From NCBI GenBank assembly GCA_035934555.1, contig DASYXT010000067.1, positions 47,843 to 111,842 on the forward strand: a stretch of 64,000 nucleotides of DNA, given 5' to 3'. The notes under the pieces are model-generated. The model made no database searches. It was given only the letters and a program-made list of their open reading frames with translations, and had not been told where the DNA came from. The position numbers were made by a program, and so were the translations under genes. The DNA comes from DASYXT01 sp035934555 (lineage in GTDB: Bacteria; Verrucomicrobiota; Verrucomicrobiia; Limisphaerales; UBA8199). This document shows, in pieces, positions 41,115 to 50,300 of the stretch (position 1 is the first letter of the stretch; each line of letters starts with the position of its first letter).

Positions 41115-42227
41115 TTAACGGCGCGTCAAGGGCTGCACCGCATCTCTGAAAAGCTCCAACACCTTTCTATGCGCGCTGGCGAAGGCCAGCTTGTCCAACT
41201 CGACAAGGCCGAGCCATTGACCCCTGCAGCGTCCCGGCTCACGCGCACCGTCCAACTTTGCCCGAAACACCTCCAGGGTGATGCGGTAACGGGTGATGGC
41301 ATGCTTGAACGAGCAAAGCGGTTCCAGGCGCGCGGGTGCGAACCCCAGAGCCTGATGTGCCGCCGATTGCAATTGAACCGCACCCAGTTGGTCACGGCCA
41401 GGTTCAATCTCGATGTTCGGGAATTCCCACAGGTGGGCATTCACCACTCTGGCAGGCCGTTGGCGGACCAAAAACCGCCCTTGGCATTCGACGACCACTG
41501 CCACAAATCGGCGCGACGTCGCCGCGGGACGCTCCCCCAGGTTGGGCAGTTGCATGGTGCGGTTTTGTTTCCAAGCCACACAGCACGCAGTCAGCGGACA
41601 CCTCTCGCATCCTGGTTGACCCGGCGTGCAGGTGAGCGCGCCCAGTTCCATGAGCGATTGATTGAGTCGCGAGCAGGCGTTCTGGCCCGAAGCTTCCAAC
41701 TCTGCCGCCTGATGGACAAGTTGGTCCGAAAGAGCCCAGAGCTTTTTTTGAGTGGCTTGCTTGCGCGTGGGCGCGCCGATCCCGAAGACGCGCGTTAAGA
41801 CTCGAATAACATTGCCGTCGAGAACCGGGCGAGGCTGGTTGAAGGCAATGCTGCAGATGGCGCCGGCGGTGTATGGGCCGATGCCAGGTAAGTTCAGTAC
41901 CGCAGCATATTCCCTCGGAAACCTGCCGGCATGCTCCTGCATGATTACCTGCGCCGCCGTGTGCATGTTGCGGACGCGGCTGTAATAGCCCAGTCCCTCC
42001 CATAATTTATGGAGTTGAGCCGAATCGGCTTGCGCCAGTGCGGCGATACTCGGCAACGCTCGCATCCAGCGCTCCCAATAGGGAATCACGGTTTTGACCT
42101 GGGTCTGCTGAAGCATGACTTCAGAAACCCAGATGGCGTAAGGGTCCCGCCCGCGGCGCCACGGTAAATCCCGCGCATTGTGCGCGAACCAATTCAACAG
42201 CGGCCGCACCAGTTTCCCATGATTCAT
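41115..42227 (-). CDS. mutY: A/G-specific adenine glycosylase
   Basis: A 370-residue MutY that removes adenine mispaired with 8-oxoguanine. It has the catalytic Glu in WVSEVMLQQTQV, the helix-hairpin-helix LPGIGPYTAGAI, the catalytic Asp in PVLDGNVIRVLTR and the four-cysteine iron-sulfur cluster loop within CTPGQPGCERCPLTACC. A MutT-like C-terminal domain begins around residue 240 (RFVAVVVECQGRFLVRQRP) and would recognise 8-oxoguanine. Length is normal. Probably followed in the same transcript by the Phd/ParE pair. Confidence 0.95.
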   Translation of the reverse strand: MNHGKLVRPLLNWFAHNARDLPWRRGRDPYAIWVSEVMLQQTQVKTVIPYWERWMRALPSIAALAQADSAQLHKLWEGLGYYSRVRNMHTAAQVIMQEHAGRFPREYAAVLNLPGIGPYTAGAICSIAFNQPRPVLDGNVIRVLTRVFGIGAPTRKQATQKKLWALSDQLVHQAAELEASGQNACSRLNQSLMELGALTCTPGQPGCERCPLTACCVAWKQNRTMQLPNLGERPAATSRRFVAVVVECQGRFLVRQRPARVVNAHLWEFPNIEIEPGRDQLGAVQLQSAAHQALGFAPARLEPLCSFKHAITRYRITLEVFRAKLDGAREPGRCRGQWLGLVELDKLAFASAHRKVLELFRDAVQPLTRR

Positions 42228-42378
42228 TGAGTATGAATCACAGCGTGGGCTGCCATCATCGATAACTCAACCAAAAGAACCTGCTGCCGTTCAGAACAAG
42301 CAGGTACGGGACAGGTTCCTGCGCACCTTGGCAGTGGGACGCTGCGGCGCCAGGAAGCGGCGCACTCCACGTTTCACT

Positions 42379-42864
42379 TCACTTAGGCACGACGCTGATC
42401 TTTCCATTGCGCTCCATGGTGGCGCGTTTCACCTGGTCCAGCGACCCGATGTTGCCCTGCAGTCGCAGTTCTTCATATAAATCCGCTTCGGAGATTTTGT
42501 GGGCGCGCAGCGCTTTGTGATTGGGCTGACCCTGTTCCACAACCAGGTCTGGGGCGCCCTTGACCAGGTGGCCGAACCAGCCGAAATGAAATGAGAGCAG
42601 GGACAACAGCGCATGAAGCAATACCAGGACAAAGCCGCCGGCCAGCGTCGACCATAGCGCCGCCGAACCGTTGATAGCCCTCGCCAGCATCGAGGCCATG
42701 ATAAAGCCCAGCACGGTGTCGAATGGCGTCAGCCGGGCCATGAACCGGCGATTGGCCACACGCACCATCACCAATGTTGCCAAGAACACGATCACCGCTC
42801 GCAAACAAACCTGCACGCTGTCCAGTTCCTTCGGTTCCAATCCGATCCCAAGAAGATTGCTCAT
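42379..42864 (-). CDS. DUF421 (YetF-like) membrane protein
   Basis: About 161 residues from ATG 42864, preceded by GGAAGTGAGGTG; a longer start at 42933 lacks such a site. Three membrane helices (about 18-35, 42-60, 63-85) are followed by a cytoplasmic domain with PDLVVEQGQPNHKALRAHKI and EADLYEELRLQG, the conserved DUF421/YetF region. The family is linked to the cell envelope and spore or stress functions in Bacillus; the biochemical role is unknown. Confidence 0.87.
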   Translation of the reverse strand: MSNLLGIGLEPKELDSVQVCLRAVIVFLATLVMVRVANRRFMARLTPFDTVLGFIMASMLARAINGSAALWSTLAGGFVLVLLHALLSLLSFHFGWFGHLVKGAPDLVVEQGQPNHKALRAHKISEADLYEELRLQGNIGSLDQVKRATMERNGKISVVPK

Positions 42865-43091
42865 AATCACCTCACTTCCTGCAAAGTACTCTCGAAATCG
42901 CCGGAGGCTCAATTGGGGACCTGAAAGGGGCATGTTGGGGGTTTTACGGTACTGCCCTCCCAGAACTTGTACCCCAGAACCACCTTACCACTCGTGGGCG
43001 GGTCCGAGGGTCCGTCCAACGAAGAGCTTGCCAACAGCGCGGCACGGGAGTACACGGAAGCCAGCAAGCGGGCACAGAACGGATATCTGAT

Positions 43092-43508
43092 ATGGCAGCG
43101 AGCGGCTTGAGCCAACCAAAGCGACCGGCCAAGGTCCTGGTTGTGGAGGATGAACCTGTAGCAGCGTTGTCGATCCGAACCGTGCTGGTCGCTGACGGGC
43201 ACACGGTCGAACTTGCTGAAGGGGGGGAAACGGCTTTGGCCTTGTTCGAAGCCGGCCAATACGAGTTGGTGATCACAGATTTTAAGTTGGGCAAAATGGA
43301 TGGGCTCGAACTGGCTGGTGCCATTAAAGAACGTTCCCCGGCCACTCGCATCATCCTGGTAACCGCTTATGCAGAGAAAATCGGCGGGGCGCTCGGACAG
43401 GTCTCCAATATTGATATTGTGTTGAGAAAACCGTTCTCGATCAAGGAACTGCAGGCCGCTGTGGAGAAGGTGCTTTCCGTCGGCGGGGGCGGGGAGCGGG
43501 GAGCGTAA
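43092..43508 (+). CDS. CheY-like response regulator (receiver only)
   Basis: A 138-residue stand-alone receiver. Phosphoacceptor Asp63 in VITDFKLGKMDG, acidic pocket Glu/Asp near residue 19-21 (VVEDEP), Thr in ILVTAY and Lys in LRKPFS are all present. There is no output domain, so it probably acts by protein contact or as a phosphorelay intermediate. No kinase gene is adjacent. Confidence 0.9.
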   Translation: MAASGLSQPKRPAKVLVVEDEPVAALSIRTVLVADGHTVELAEGGETALALFEAGQYELVITDFKLGKMDGLELAGAIKERSPATRIILVTAYAEKIGGALGQVSNIDIVLRKPFSIKELQAAVEKVLSVGGGGERGA

Positions 43509-43603
43509 AGCGTGGAGCGCCTCGCTGGCGCGGAGCAACCTCTCTTGCAAAATAGCTTAGATTCTAATTCCGTGCGCTCGCCCAGTGCGAGTCGGATTGC
43601 CGC

Positions 43604-44350
43604 ATGAACTCCAAGACGATGAAAACGGCCAGCCTCAAGCGGATCTCTCTGGGTGTCTGCATTGGTTTTGTTCTGTTGGGCAGTGTGGTTTGGCTGCTAA
43701 CCCTCATGCTGGGCAACACGCCCCACTACGTGTATGAGGGGAAATCAATTCGCGCCTGGCAGGCACAACTGAACAGCCAGAATAGCGGCACGAGCAATAA
43801 TGCGCTCGTGAGCGTTAATAGCCGCGTTATTCCGCAGCTCATCGATGCGATGTTCCATGATACCAACGATTCAAGGCTGAGAGTTACGCTGGTCGGCGCG
43901 CTCAACCAACTGCCTGGCGTGCAGATCTATTTCATCGATGCGGGTGGGCGCCGCATGGACGCCGCTCAAATGATCGGTGAATTGGGTCCCGGCGCCACCG
44001 CCGCCATCCCGGCTTTGATCCAGGCGGTTAAAGGCACCGATGCCATGGTCCGCGGAGCCGCCCTCGACGCTTTGGGCCAAATCCATGGCGAGCCGGACCG
44101 CGTCATTCCGCTGCTTATTACGTACCTCGACGATGAAAACCTGAACGACCAGGCCGCAACCGCGTTAGGCAATTATGGCAGCCTCGCAAAAGCCGCGGTT
44201 CCCAAAATCATTCCCATGCTCCAAGCGCCGGACAAGGACGCTCGGGTCGCCGCCGCCGCCGCCCTTAAGCGAATCGATTTTGGCGCCTACACCAATGCGA
44301 CCATGGCGCAGTCGAATACACTTACCAATCGACTCCAACTGCAACCTTGA
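43604..44350 (+). CDS. Membrane-anchored HEAT-repeat protein
   Basis: A 248-residue protein with one N-terminal membrane helix (about 15-36) and a periplasmic domain. Regular helical pairs of about 32-38 residues occur from residue 125 on (GELGPGATAAIPALIQAVKG; VRGAALDALGQIHGEPDRVIPLLI; QAATALGNYGSLAKAAVPKIIPML; ARVAAAAALKRI), typical of HEAT/PBS-lyase repeats. The stretch near residue 45, 'YEGKSIRAWQAQL', is common in such verrucomicrobial proteins as I remember them. Role unknown; it lies between two response regulators. Confidence 0.78.
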   Translation: MNSKTMKTASLKRISLGVCIGFVLLGSVVWLLTLMLGNTPHYVYEGKSIRAWQAQLNSQNSGTSNNALVSVNSRVIPQLIDAMFHDTNDSRLRVTLVGALNQLPGVQIYFIDAGGRRMDAAQMIGELGPGATAAIPALIQAVKGTDAMVRGAALDALGQIHGEPDRVIPLLITYLDDENLNDQAATALGNYGSLAKAAVPKIIPMLQAPDKDARVAAAAALKRIDFGAYTNATMAQSNTLTNRLQLQP

Positions 44351-44426
44351 GAGGACGTCGAGGACAGGCGCCGAGTGGGGTATCGACCCCATACCAAATG
44401 CGCGGTTACCCCATTAATCTTGTGGT

Positions 44427-44918
44427 GTGCCAGAACAGGCCCTCATCCTCATCGTTGAGGACAATGCCGACGACATTCTGCTGCTGCGCAGGGCGTTTTC
44501 GCAGGCTAAAGTCCTTAATCCTATCCATGTCGCCCAAAGCGGCGAGGAGGCAGTTGAGTACCTGACTGGGACAGGCAGGTACCAGAACCGTGTGGAATTC
44601 CCGCTGCCATCCCTGGTGCTGCTCGATCTCAAGATGCCAGGCATGGACGGTTTTGACGTTTTAACATGGATTCGGCAGGATCCGAACCTGCGTAGTTTGC
44701 GTGTCGTGGTGCTGACTTCTTCGACTGAAATGCGGGACGTGAACCGGGCGTACCAACTCGGCGCCAATTCGTTCCTGGTCAAGCCGGTGGATTTCGAGCG
44801 CTTTGTTGAAATCAGCAATGCACTCCACGGGTATTGGCTCTGGATGGATAAGCCGCCCGAGGTCTGCCGCGCACCGCGCCGCACCGAAGCGACACGCAAG
44901 CCTCGGCTTGCTCCATAA
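44427..44918 (+). CDS. Rcp1-like response regulator
   Basis: A 163-residue receiver of the Rcp1 type that usually partners phytochrome-like or other bilin or PAS/GAF kinases: VEDNADDILLLRRAF at the start, a long loop before the third strand (TGTGRYQNRVEFPLPSLVLL), Asp67 as phosphoacceptor in LLDLKMPGMDG, and a C-terminal helix ending in YWLW. The GTG start is followed directly by PEQALILIVEDN. The Pro/Arg-rich tail of 20 residues is atypical. No kinase is adjacent. Confidence 0.88.
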   Translation: MPEQALILIVEDNADDILLLRRAFSQAKVLNPIHVAQSGEEAVEYLTGTGRYQNRVEFPLPSLVLLDLKMPGMDGFDVLTWIRQDPNLRSLRVVVLTSSTEMRDVNRAYQLGANSFLVKPVDFERFVEISNALHGYWLWMDKPPEVCRAPRRTEATRKPRLAP

Positions 44919-44927
44919 TTCGTGTAG

Positions 44928-47228
44928 TTACTGAGGAGGCTTTGCAATAAAGCCGTGATAAAGCCCCATGTAGTAGGGCAACAGGAAAACCGTCCCGGCA
45001 GCCAACTCTTCGCCATTGCCGTCGTAATCGAGTTGCCAGGGATCGGTATTCCAATGATTGAAATGCCGGTTCTCGACGGGCAGCACCTTGCCCCCAGTGA
45101 CGTAGCCGCGTGCCGGCTCACCGCGCGGGTCGGTTAAATCAATAGCCTGGCTTCTCGGCAGACGCACGACATCCAAGCGATGGCTGTTGCGGCAGGCCCA
45201 ATTGAGCCGGTCCAAAGGAAAACCACGCAAGGTCCCCAGCGAATCATCGAGCCAACCTGGCCAGGGAGGGAACGACGGCTCGTTGGTAATTCCTGCGGAG
45301 CTTACGACGCAGGCGGCATAAATGAAATTGAATAAGGGGCACATCTCTGGCTGTTCGTTGGCCCAGTAGCCGTAAAAAGATGGGCGAAGTGCGGCCTTCA
45401 ATTGTGCGTCGGTCGAGCAGTGATACAGCCCGTAATAATCCAGGAAAGCCATTTCGTCGTCCGACTGGTTGCCCGAGCCAGGACCATCCTCGACTTTCGG
45501 ATAGCAGGCGTTCTGGCCATAGCCGTGCTGCTCGATGAGTTGGCGCGCCGCGGCGGTATATTTTGCCTCCCCCGTGACGTGCGCGGCCGCTGCGAGATAG
45601 GTCAGCAGACTCAGCGAGTTGAGGCCGCGCTCGACCTGCCATTGGGGAGCGAAGTTGAGCCGTTGCGGGTCGAATACGGCCCAGCGGGTGGGTGTCCCGT
45701 CGTGATCCACCAGGCAATCGTCGTGCGCGAGCAAGTGGTCCATGAGGTCGCGCACGACTTCGCGCACGCGCTCCTGCTCGGCGGGCGTATCGGCGCACAG
45801 ATCAAAATAGAGCGGATAAAAGAAAAAGTGGCCGTCCAGTTCATCGCTGCTGGTATCTGATTTCCAGAACCATTTGCCATCGGCGCTGCGAGGCCAGCGC
45901 GGCGCGTACACCTTCCAAAGGGGATCGTGCAAGTGCTCCTCACGGTCGCTTTCGAGCTGGCCGATGTTGGGGTCAGGCCACTCGACCGGACGAATGGAGC
46001 GGGCGACAAACCCTTTGGGTGGCGCATTCGAGCAGCCTTGGGTCACTTTTTGCAAGAAGCGCAGCGCCTCGAAGGCCTGTCGGGCGCGGGCCTTTGCTTT
46101 CGGGTCATGCGTGGCGGCGAAGGCGAAACATTCCCCGGCGCCGTACATCGAGGTCCACATGCCATCATTGTCTGAGTCCTGCGGGTCCGCGCTGGTCTTA
46201 TCGGCTCTGCGGCGCAAGGCAGCTTCGGCGACAAATCCATACCGGGTGCGCTTAACGTAGCGTGCGATTTCCTCTTCGTAGAACTCAGCTTTGGCGGCCA
46301 GGGTCATGGCCCGGCGCTCGACCCAACCAATTCCCTTTGCGGTTGCGAACCATGCGGTCCCGCCTCCATCCACAGCCGCTTGCACCACATCATCCACCGG
46401 CAGCCAACCCGGACCCTGGCGATAGTGCCAGCCAGAGTCATCGAACCGGATCACTCCCAGGTGGGTCGTGAACCAAACCTCGCCTCGCGGGCCGGCCGCA
46501 AACGAGGTGAAATCGTTCCAAGGCAGACCATCTTTGCCTTCGTAGAAGCGCCAACCGGCGGCGGTTTGGCAGCCCACTCCGGCCCGGCTGCCAAACCATA
46601 ATTGCCCCGCGCTATCAAACCCCGCCGCGGTTACCTCCCCCACGGCCCAGGCCCGCCCGCCAGTGTCCAGGACCGGCACGCGTTCCCAATGGCCTTCCTC
46701 GAACACCCTCAGGCCGCCGCTGGACGCCGCGTACACTTTGCCCGCGGGTGAGAGCGCAAGCTGTCGTAATTCGAAATCCGCCGGCCAATTCAACGATATA
46801 GCCGGTCCTGAGCCGGCCAGCTCGAAGCAGGCATGCGCGGTGGCGACCCAGGTCGTGGCGCCCCGGCGCATTACCTGGCGAACCTCACGCCAGGGCAAAG
46901 CCACCTGGGCGCGCAAATTCTGATTGCCAGGGAAAACGAAACTTTCATCAGCCGCCTGAACGAGCGAATGGTTCACGCGCCAGGTTCCGTTGCTAACTTC
47001 GTACCACGCTCCGCCGGCGAACGCGCGGCAGGTCCCCTCCGCGAGGCATTCGATCAACTGGACTCGCCCAGTGGGCGCGCCATCCGCCTGCGTGAACGCG
47101 CGGGCAATTTCCTGCAAAAACTCCTGTGGCGCGGGCCCGACGGCTAAGCTCGGAGCCGCACAGGCAACCGGCACATGCGCGGCCGGCGCTAAGCACAAGA
47201 CGAGTGCCAAACGAAGTGGAGGCGACAT
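44928..47228 (-). CDS. Secreted propeller plus helical-toroid protein, function unknown
   Basis: A 766-residue protein with a signal peptide (about 1-24). Residues about 130-310 hold blades like those of two-component regulator propellers (GQLWFGSRAGVGCQTAAGWRFYEG; GEVWFTTHLGVIRFDDSGWHY; GTAWFATAKGIGWV). The C-terminal 440 residues are helical with motifs suited to an (alpha/alpha)n barrel: MWTSMYGAGECFAFAATHDP, DELDGHFFFYPLYFDL, NQSDDEMAFLDYYGLYH. Acidic clusters in these suggest an enzyme or a metal site, but no named family was recognised. A probable glycan-binding or carbohydrate-active secreted protein; that is inference only. Confidence 0.65.
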   Translation of the reverse strand: MSPPLRLALVLCLAPAAHVPVACAAPSLAVGPAPQEFLQEIARAFTQADGAPTGRVQLIECLAEGTCRAFAGGAWYEVSNGTWRVNHSLVQAADESFVFPGNQNLRAQVALPWREVRQVMRRGATTWVATAHACFELAGSGPAISLNWPADFELRQLALSPAGKVYAASSGGLRVFEEGHWERVPVLDTGGRAWAVGEVTAAGFDSAGQLWFGSRAGVGCQTAAGWRFYEGKDGLPWNDFTSFAAGPRGEVWFTTHLGVIRFDDSGWHYRQGPGWLPVDDVVQAAVDGGGTAWFATAKGIGWVERRAMTLAAKAEFYEEEIARYVKRTRYGFVAEAALRRRADKTSADPQDSDNDGMWTSMYGAGECFAFAATHDPKAKARARQAFEALRFLQKVTQGCSNAPPKGFVARSIRPVEWPDPNIGQLESDREEHLHDPLWKVYAPRWPRSADGKWFWKSDTSSDELDGHFFFYPLYFDLCADTPAEQERVREVVRDLMDHLLAHDDCLVDHDGTPTRWAVFDPQRLNFAPQWQVERGLNSLSLLTYLAAAAHVTGEAKYTAAARQLIEQHGYGQNACYPKVEDGPGSGNQSDDEMAFLDYYGLYHCSTDAQLKAALRPSFYGYWANEQPEMCPLFNFIYAACVVSSAGITNEPSFPPWPGWLDDSLGTLRGFPLDRLNWACRNSHRLDVVRLPRSQAIDLTDPRGEPARGYVTGGKVLPVENRHFNHWNTDPWQLDYDGNGEELAAGTVFLLPYYMGLYHGFIAKPPQ

Positions 47229-47306
47229 GAGCCGACGTTAAGCCTCTTTGAGCTGGCAATCAATAGTCAGACACGGCAGTGCGGGCTTGGAAGGCTGCCT
47301 TCACTG

Positions 47307-50300
47307 TCACGGCTGCACTTGCAGCCGATAAAACCAAGGCGCCGCCGTGGCGTTTGTCACCGCGTAGGTCATAGTTTGGCTATTCGTTGGCTGGAGCCAG
47401 CCGGTGAGGGGCGACCATGAAACCAGGTTGCTCGACGTGCTGAGTTGGTATAAGCGGTCGGCCACCACCGGCCACTGCAATTGCACCGCCCGCGTGCCCA
47501 GGGACTTCTCGCTGGTAAACCCAAAGACCGCGGCGGGGTTGGTGGGGTTGATGCCGGCGATGAACTTGGCGTAGTCGCTCATCCCATTGTGATCGGTATC
47601 CGTCGTCATGGTGCGATTGGTCGAGACCTCGCCGAAATAGTAAAGTTCCCACGCGTCGGAGATGCCGTTGTGGTTGGCATCAAGGAACGTGTAATTGCCG
47701 TTGAAATTGAGCGTTGCGCCCGCGCTCAGCGTGTTCGTCTGCCCCGGAGGGGTGATGTAAAACGGCACCGCGCTAAACTGCACCACGTACTGGCCTGGCG
47801 CGTTGCTGATGCTGGCTGAGGTTGCGATACCCGATTGCAGCGGCGCCAAACCCAGGGGCGACAGCGAGGAAAGCGACCACGTGCCCTGCCCAAGATTCTT
47901 GCGGATATTGATAGTGCCGCCGGCGGCCACGCCCGTGATGCGGATGTCGTCAATCGTCCAGCCATACATCGTGTCGCCGATCGGCACGCCTTCGTAATAG
48001 AACACCACCTGGATAGTTTGGCCGACGAAAGGTGTTAAATCGACCATCTCCTGTTGCCAGGCGGGCGCGGCCGCGCCGGCAAAATCCTCGACCATCGGCA
48101 GGTTGCCTGGCGGCGTGCTGCTGTTGGTGCTGACGTAAATGATGCCGTCTTCATAATACAGGCCGAAGGTGGGGTCCACCCGGCTGAAGTCATACACATC
48201 CCAGAACGTCAGTGTGGCGGATTGAAAGCCGGTCAAGTCGATCACAGGCGCATAGAGATAACTGCTGGCGAGGGTGAAATTCTGGTTGCCGTCAAGGTCG
48301 CTGCCCCAGGCATTGCTGCCGGAATAGGCGCTGGTGACCAGACCGTTATTGGGCGTGCCCAGCGCCCAGTTTTGGTCGGACCCGTTGACCGGGTCCGGAA
48401 CGACGGACCAGCCGGTCGCGCCGGTTTCGAGGTTATCGAACCAGGGCGGGGTAGGGGCCCGTTGAGTCTGGAAGGTGTACATCGCGCCGTTGTTATTATC
48501 GATGGTGGTATTGCCCGCCTGATCGCGGCTGACGACCTGGTAATAATATACCCGGTTCGCGGACAAACCACTGACAGTAACGGTATGATTCGTCACCAGC
48601 GCGGCGACATACGCCGAACGGTCTGGCAGCATCGACTCGCCGTATTGCACGGAAGAATCTGCCGGTTTGGAGGTGAGCCACGTAACGCGCGCATCATAAT
48701 AATCCGAAGCAGCGGCGACCTGCGAAATGACCGGCGGGACGGTATCAATGGTGGCGGTGGCAGTAGCATTGTGCCCGGCGGCTGCGTCGAAATATGTGGC
48801 AGTGAGCGTATCGCGATTCTGAACCTGCAATTGGTTCGTACCCGCAGGCCCGGCGACCAAATTGAGAGTGCCCTTGAACAGACCGGGGTGGGTCATTTCG
48901 GATACGGTGACCGTGACGACATTGGTTCGCGAACTGGCGCTGAAACTGATTTGCGCCTGTCCGGAGCCGGCCAAAGCAGAATCGCCCAACTCGACGGTGA
49001 GCAGATCATTGGTCGTATAAGCCGTGTTATCCAGCAGGACCACCGCCTTGCCGTTTGCGCCCGGGGCCAGGAACGCAACAACGTTTTGCATCAGGCTGGA
49101 AGCGTTGCTGGGAGCGGGGCCGTTGGTCGGGATCGCGTCAAAGGGGAACGAGAAGAAAACGACGCGTCCGGGGCTGTCCACGCCGAAGTTTGGATAAGAC
49201 ATGCCGCAGGGTTTGCCCGATGCCGACTCGAACGTCACTGCTCTCGCAGCCGCTGACGGAGTGAACGTGTCGGAAAAATCCGGCCCATAGACTTCGCCCA
49301 GACCCAAATCGAAACTGGGATAATTGCTGTAGTCGAGGGTCACATAGGCGCCGTCGGCCAGGGCGGCGGGAGCGCCCAAAAATGACGGCACGCCAAAATC
49401 CTCATCGCAATCCGAGCAGGGCGCCGGCGGGTCGGGATTCTGTATGAAACCGGCCACCTGCAGCACATTGCGCCGGAACGGCACATCGCCTAATTGCGAC
49501 AACACACCCATCGAAGCCATGAAAAACGAGCCGCCGCCGTTCAGGTAACTCTGAATCATAAACTGCTGGCCGGCGCTCAGCGTATTATTCGTGGCAGAAG
49601 GGTCAGGCAGCCCGTAAGAATCGACGCCGTAGTTCACCTGATCATCCGTGAGGCGCCAAATCACCACCGGGAACGGCTGCAGGTCCGCCAACTGCGGCGA
49701 GCCACGGTCGATCACTTTCCAAAATCCGAAACTGATCCCGGCCGACGCCAGCACGTTGGTGTAGGCGCTGTCGGGGATCACGGTCGAACCGTTGGACGAT
49801 TCGGCGGCAGTATCGTACGCATCGACCACCAGCACCGTCGGCGTGGCGATGCCAATAAAACTGAAATCGGCGCCGCCGTTGTTATTGCTGCCGACGTTCC
49901 CCGCCGCATCCGCGGAAAGAATCACGTAATAATAGGTCGCGCCGACCACGAGACGAGTCAGCTTGACCTCATGGCTGGTCACCAGCGCCAGGTTGGTCAC
50001 ACCCAGGTTCAGATTCGCGCGGTTGGTGCCATACACCACGATCGACGTGGCAGGTTGAGTCGTTTGCCAGGTGACAGTCAGCACCCCCACGTCGCTACCC
50101 GCGCTGACAGCGCTGATTGTTGGCGGCACCAGGTCACCCACCGCGCTGGCCCGGCGCCGGACTCCGCCCGCATCGACATAATCAGCCTCCAACAAGTCAC
50201 CATTGGCAATTTGAATTTGCCCTGCCCCAGCCGCGCCGGTCACCGTGGCGACCGAGCCGGTGAACGCCCCATAGCCGCCCGCGGCCAGCAACACTTCGCT

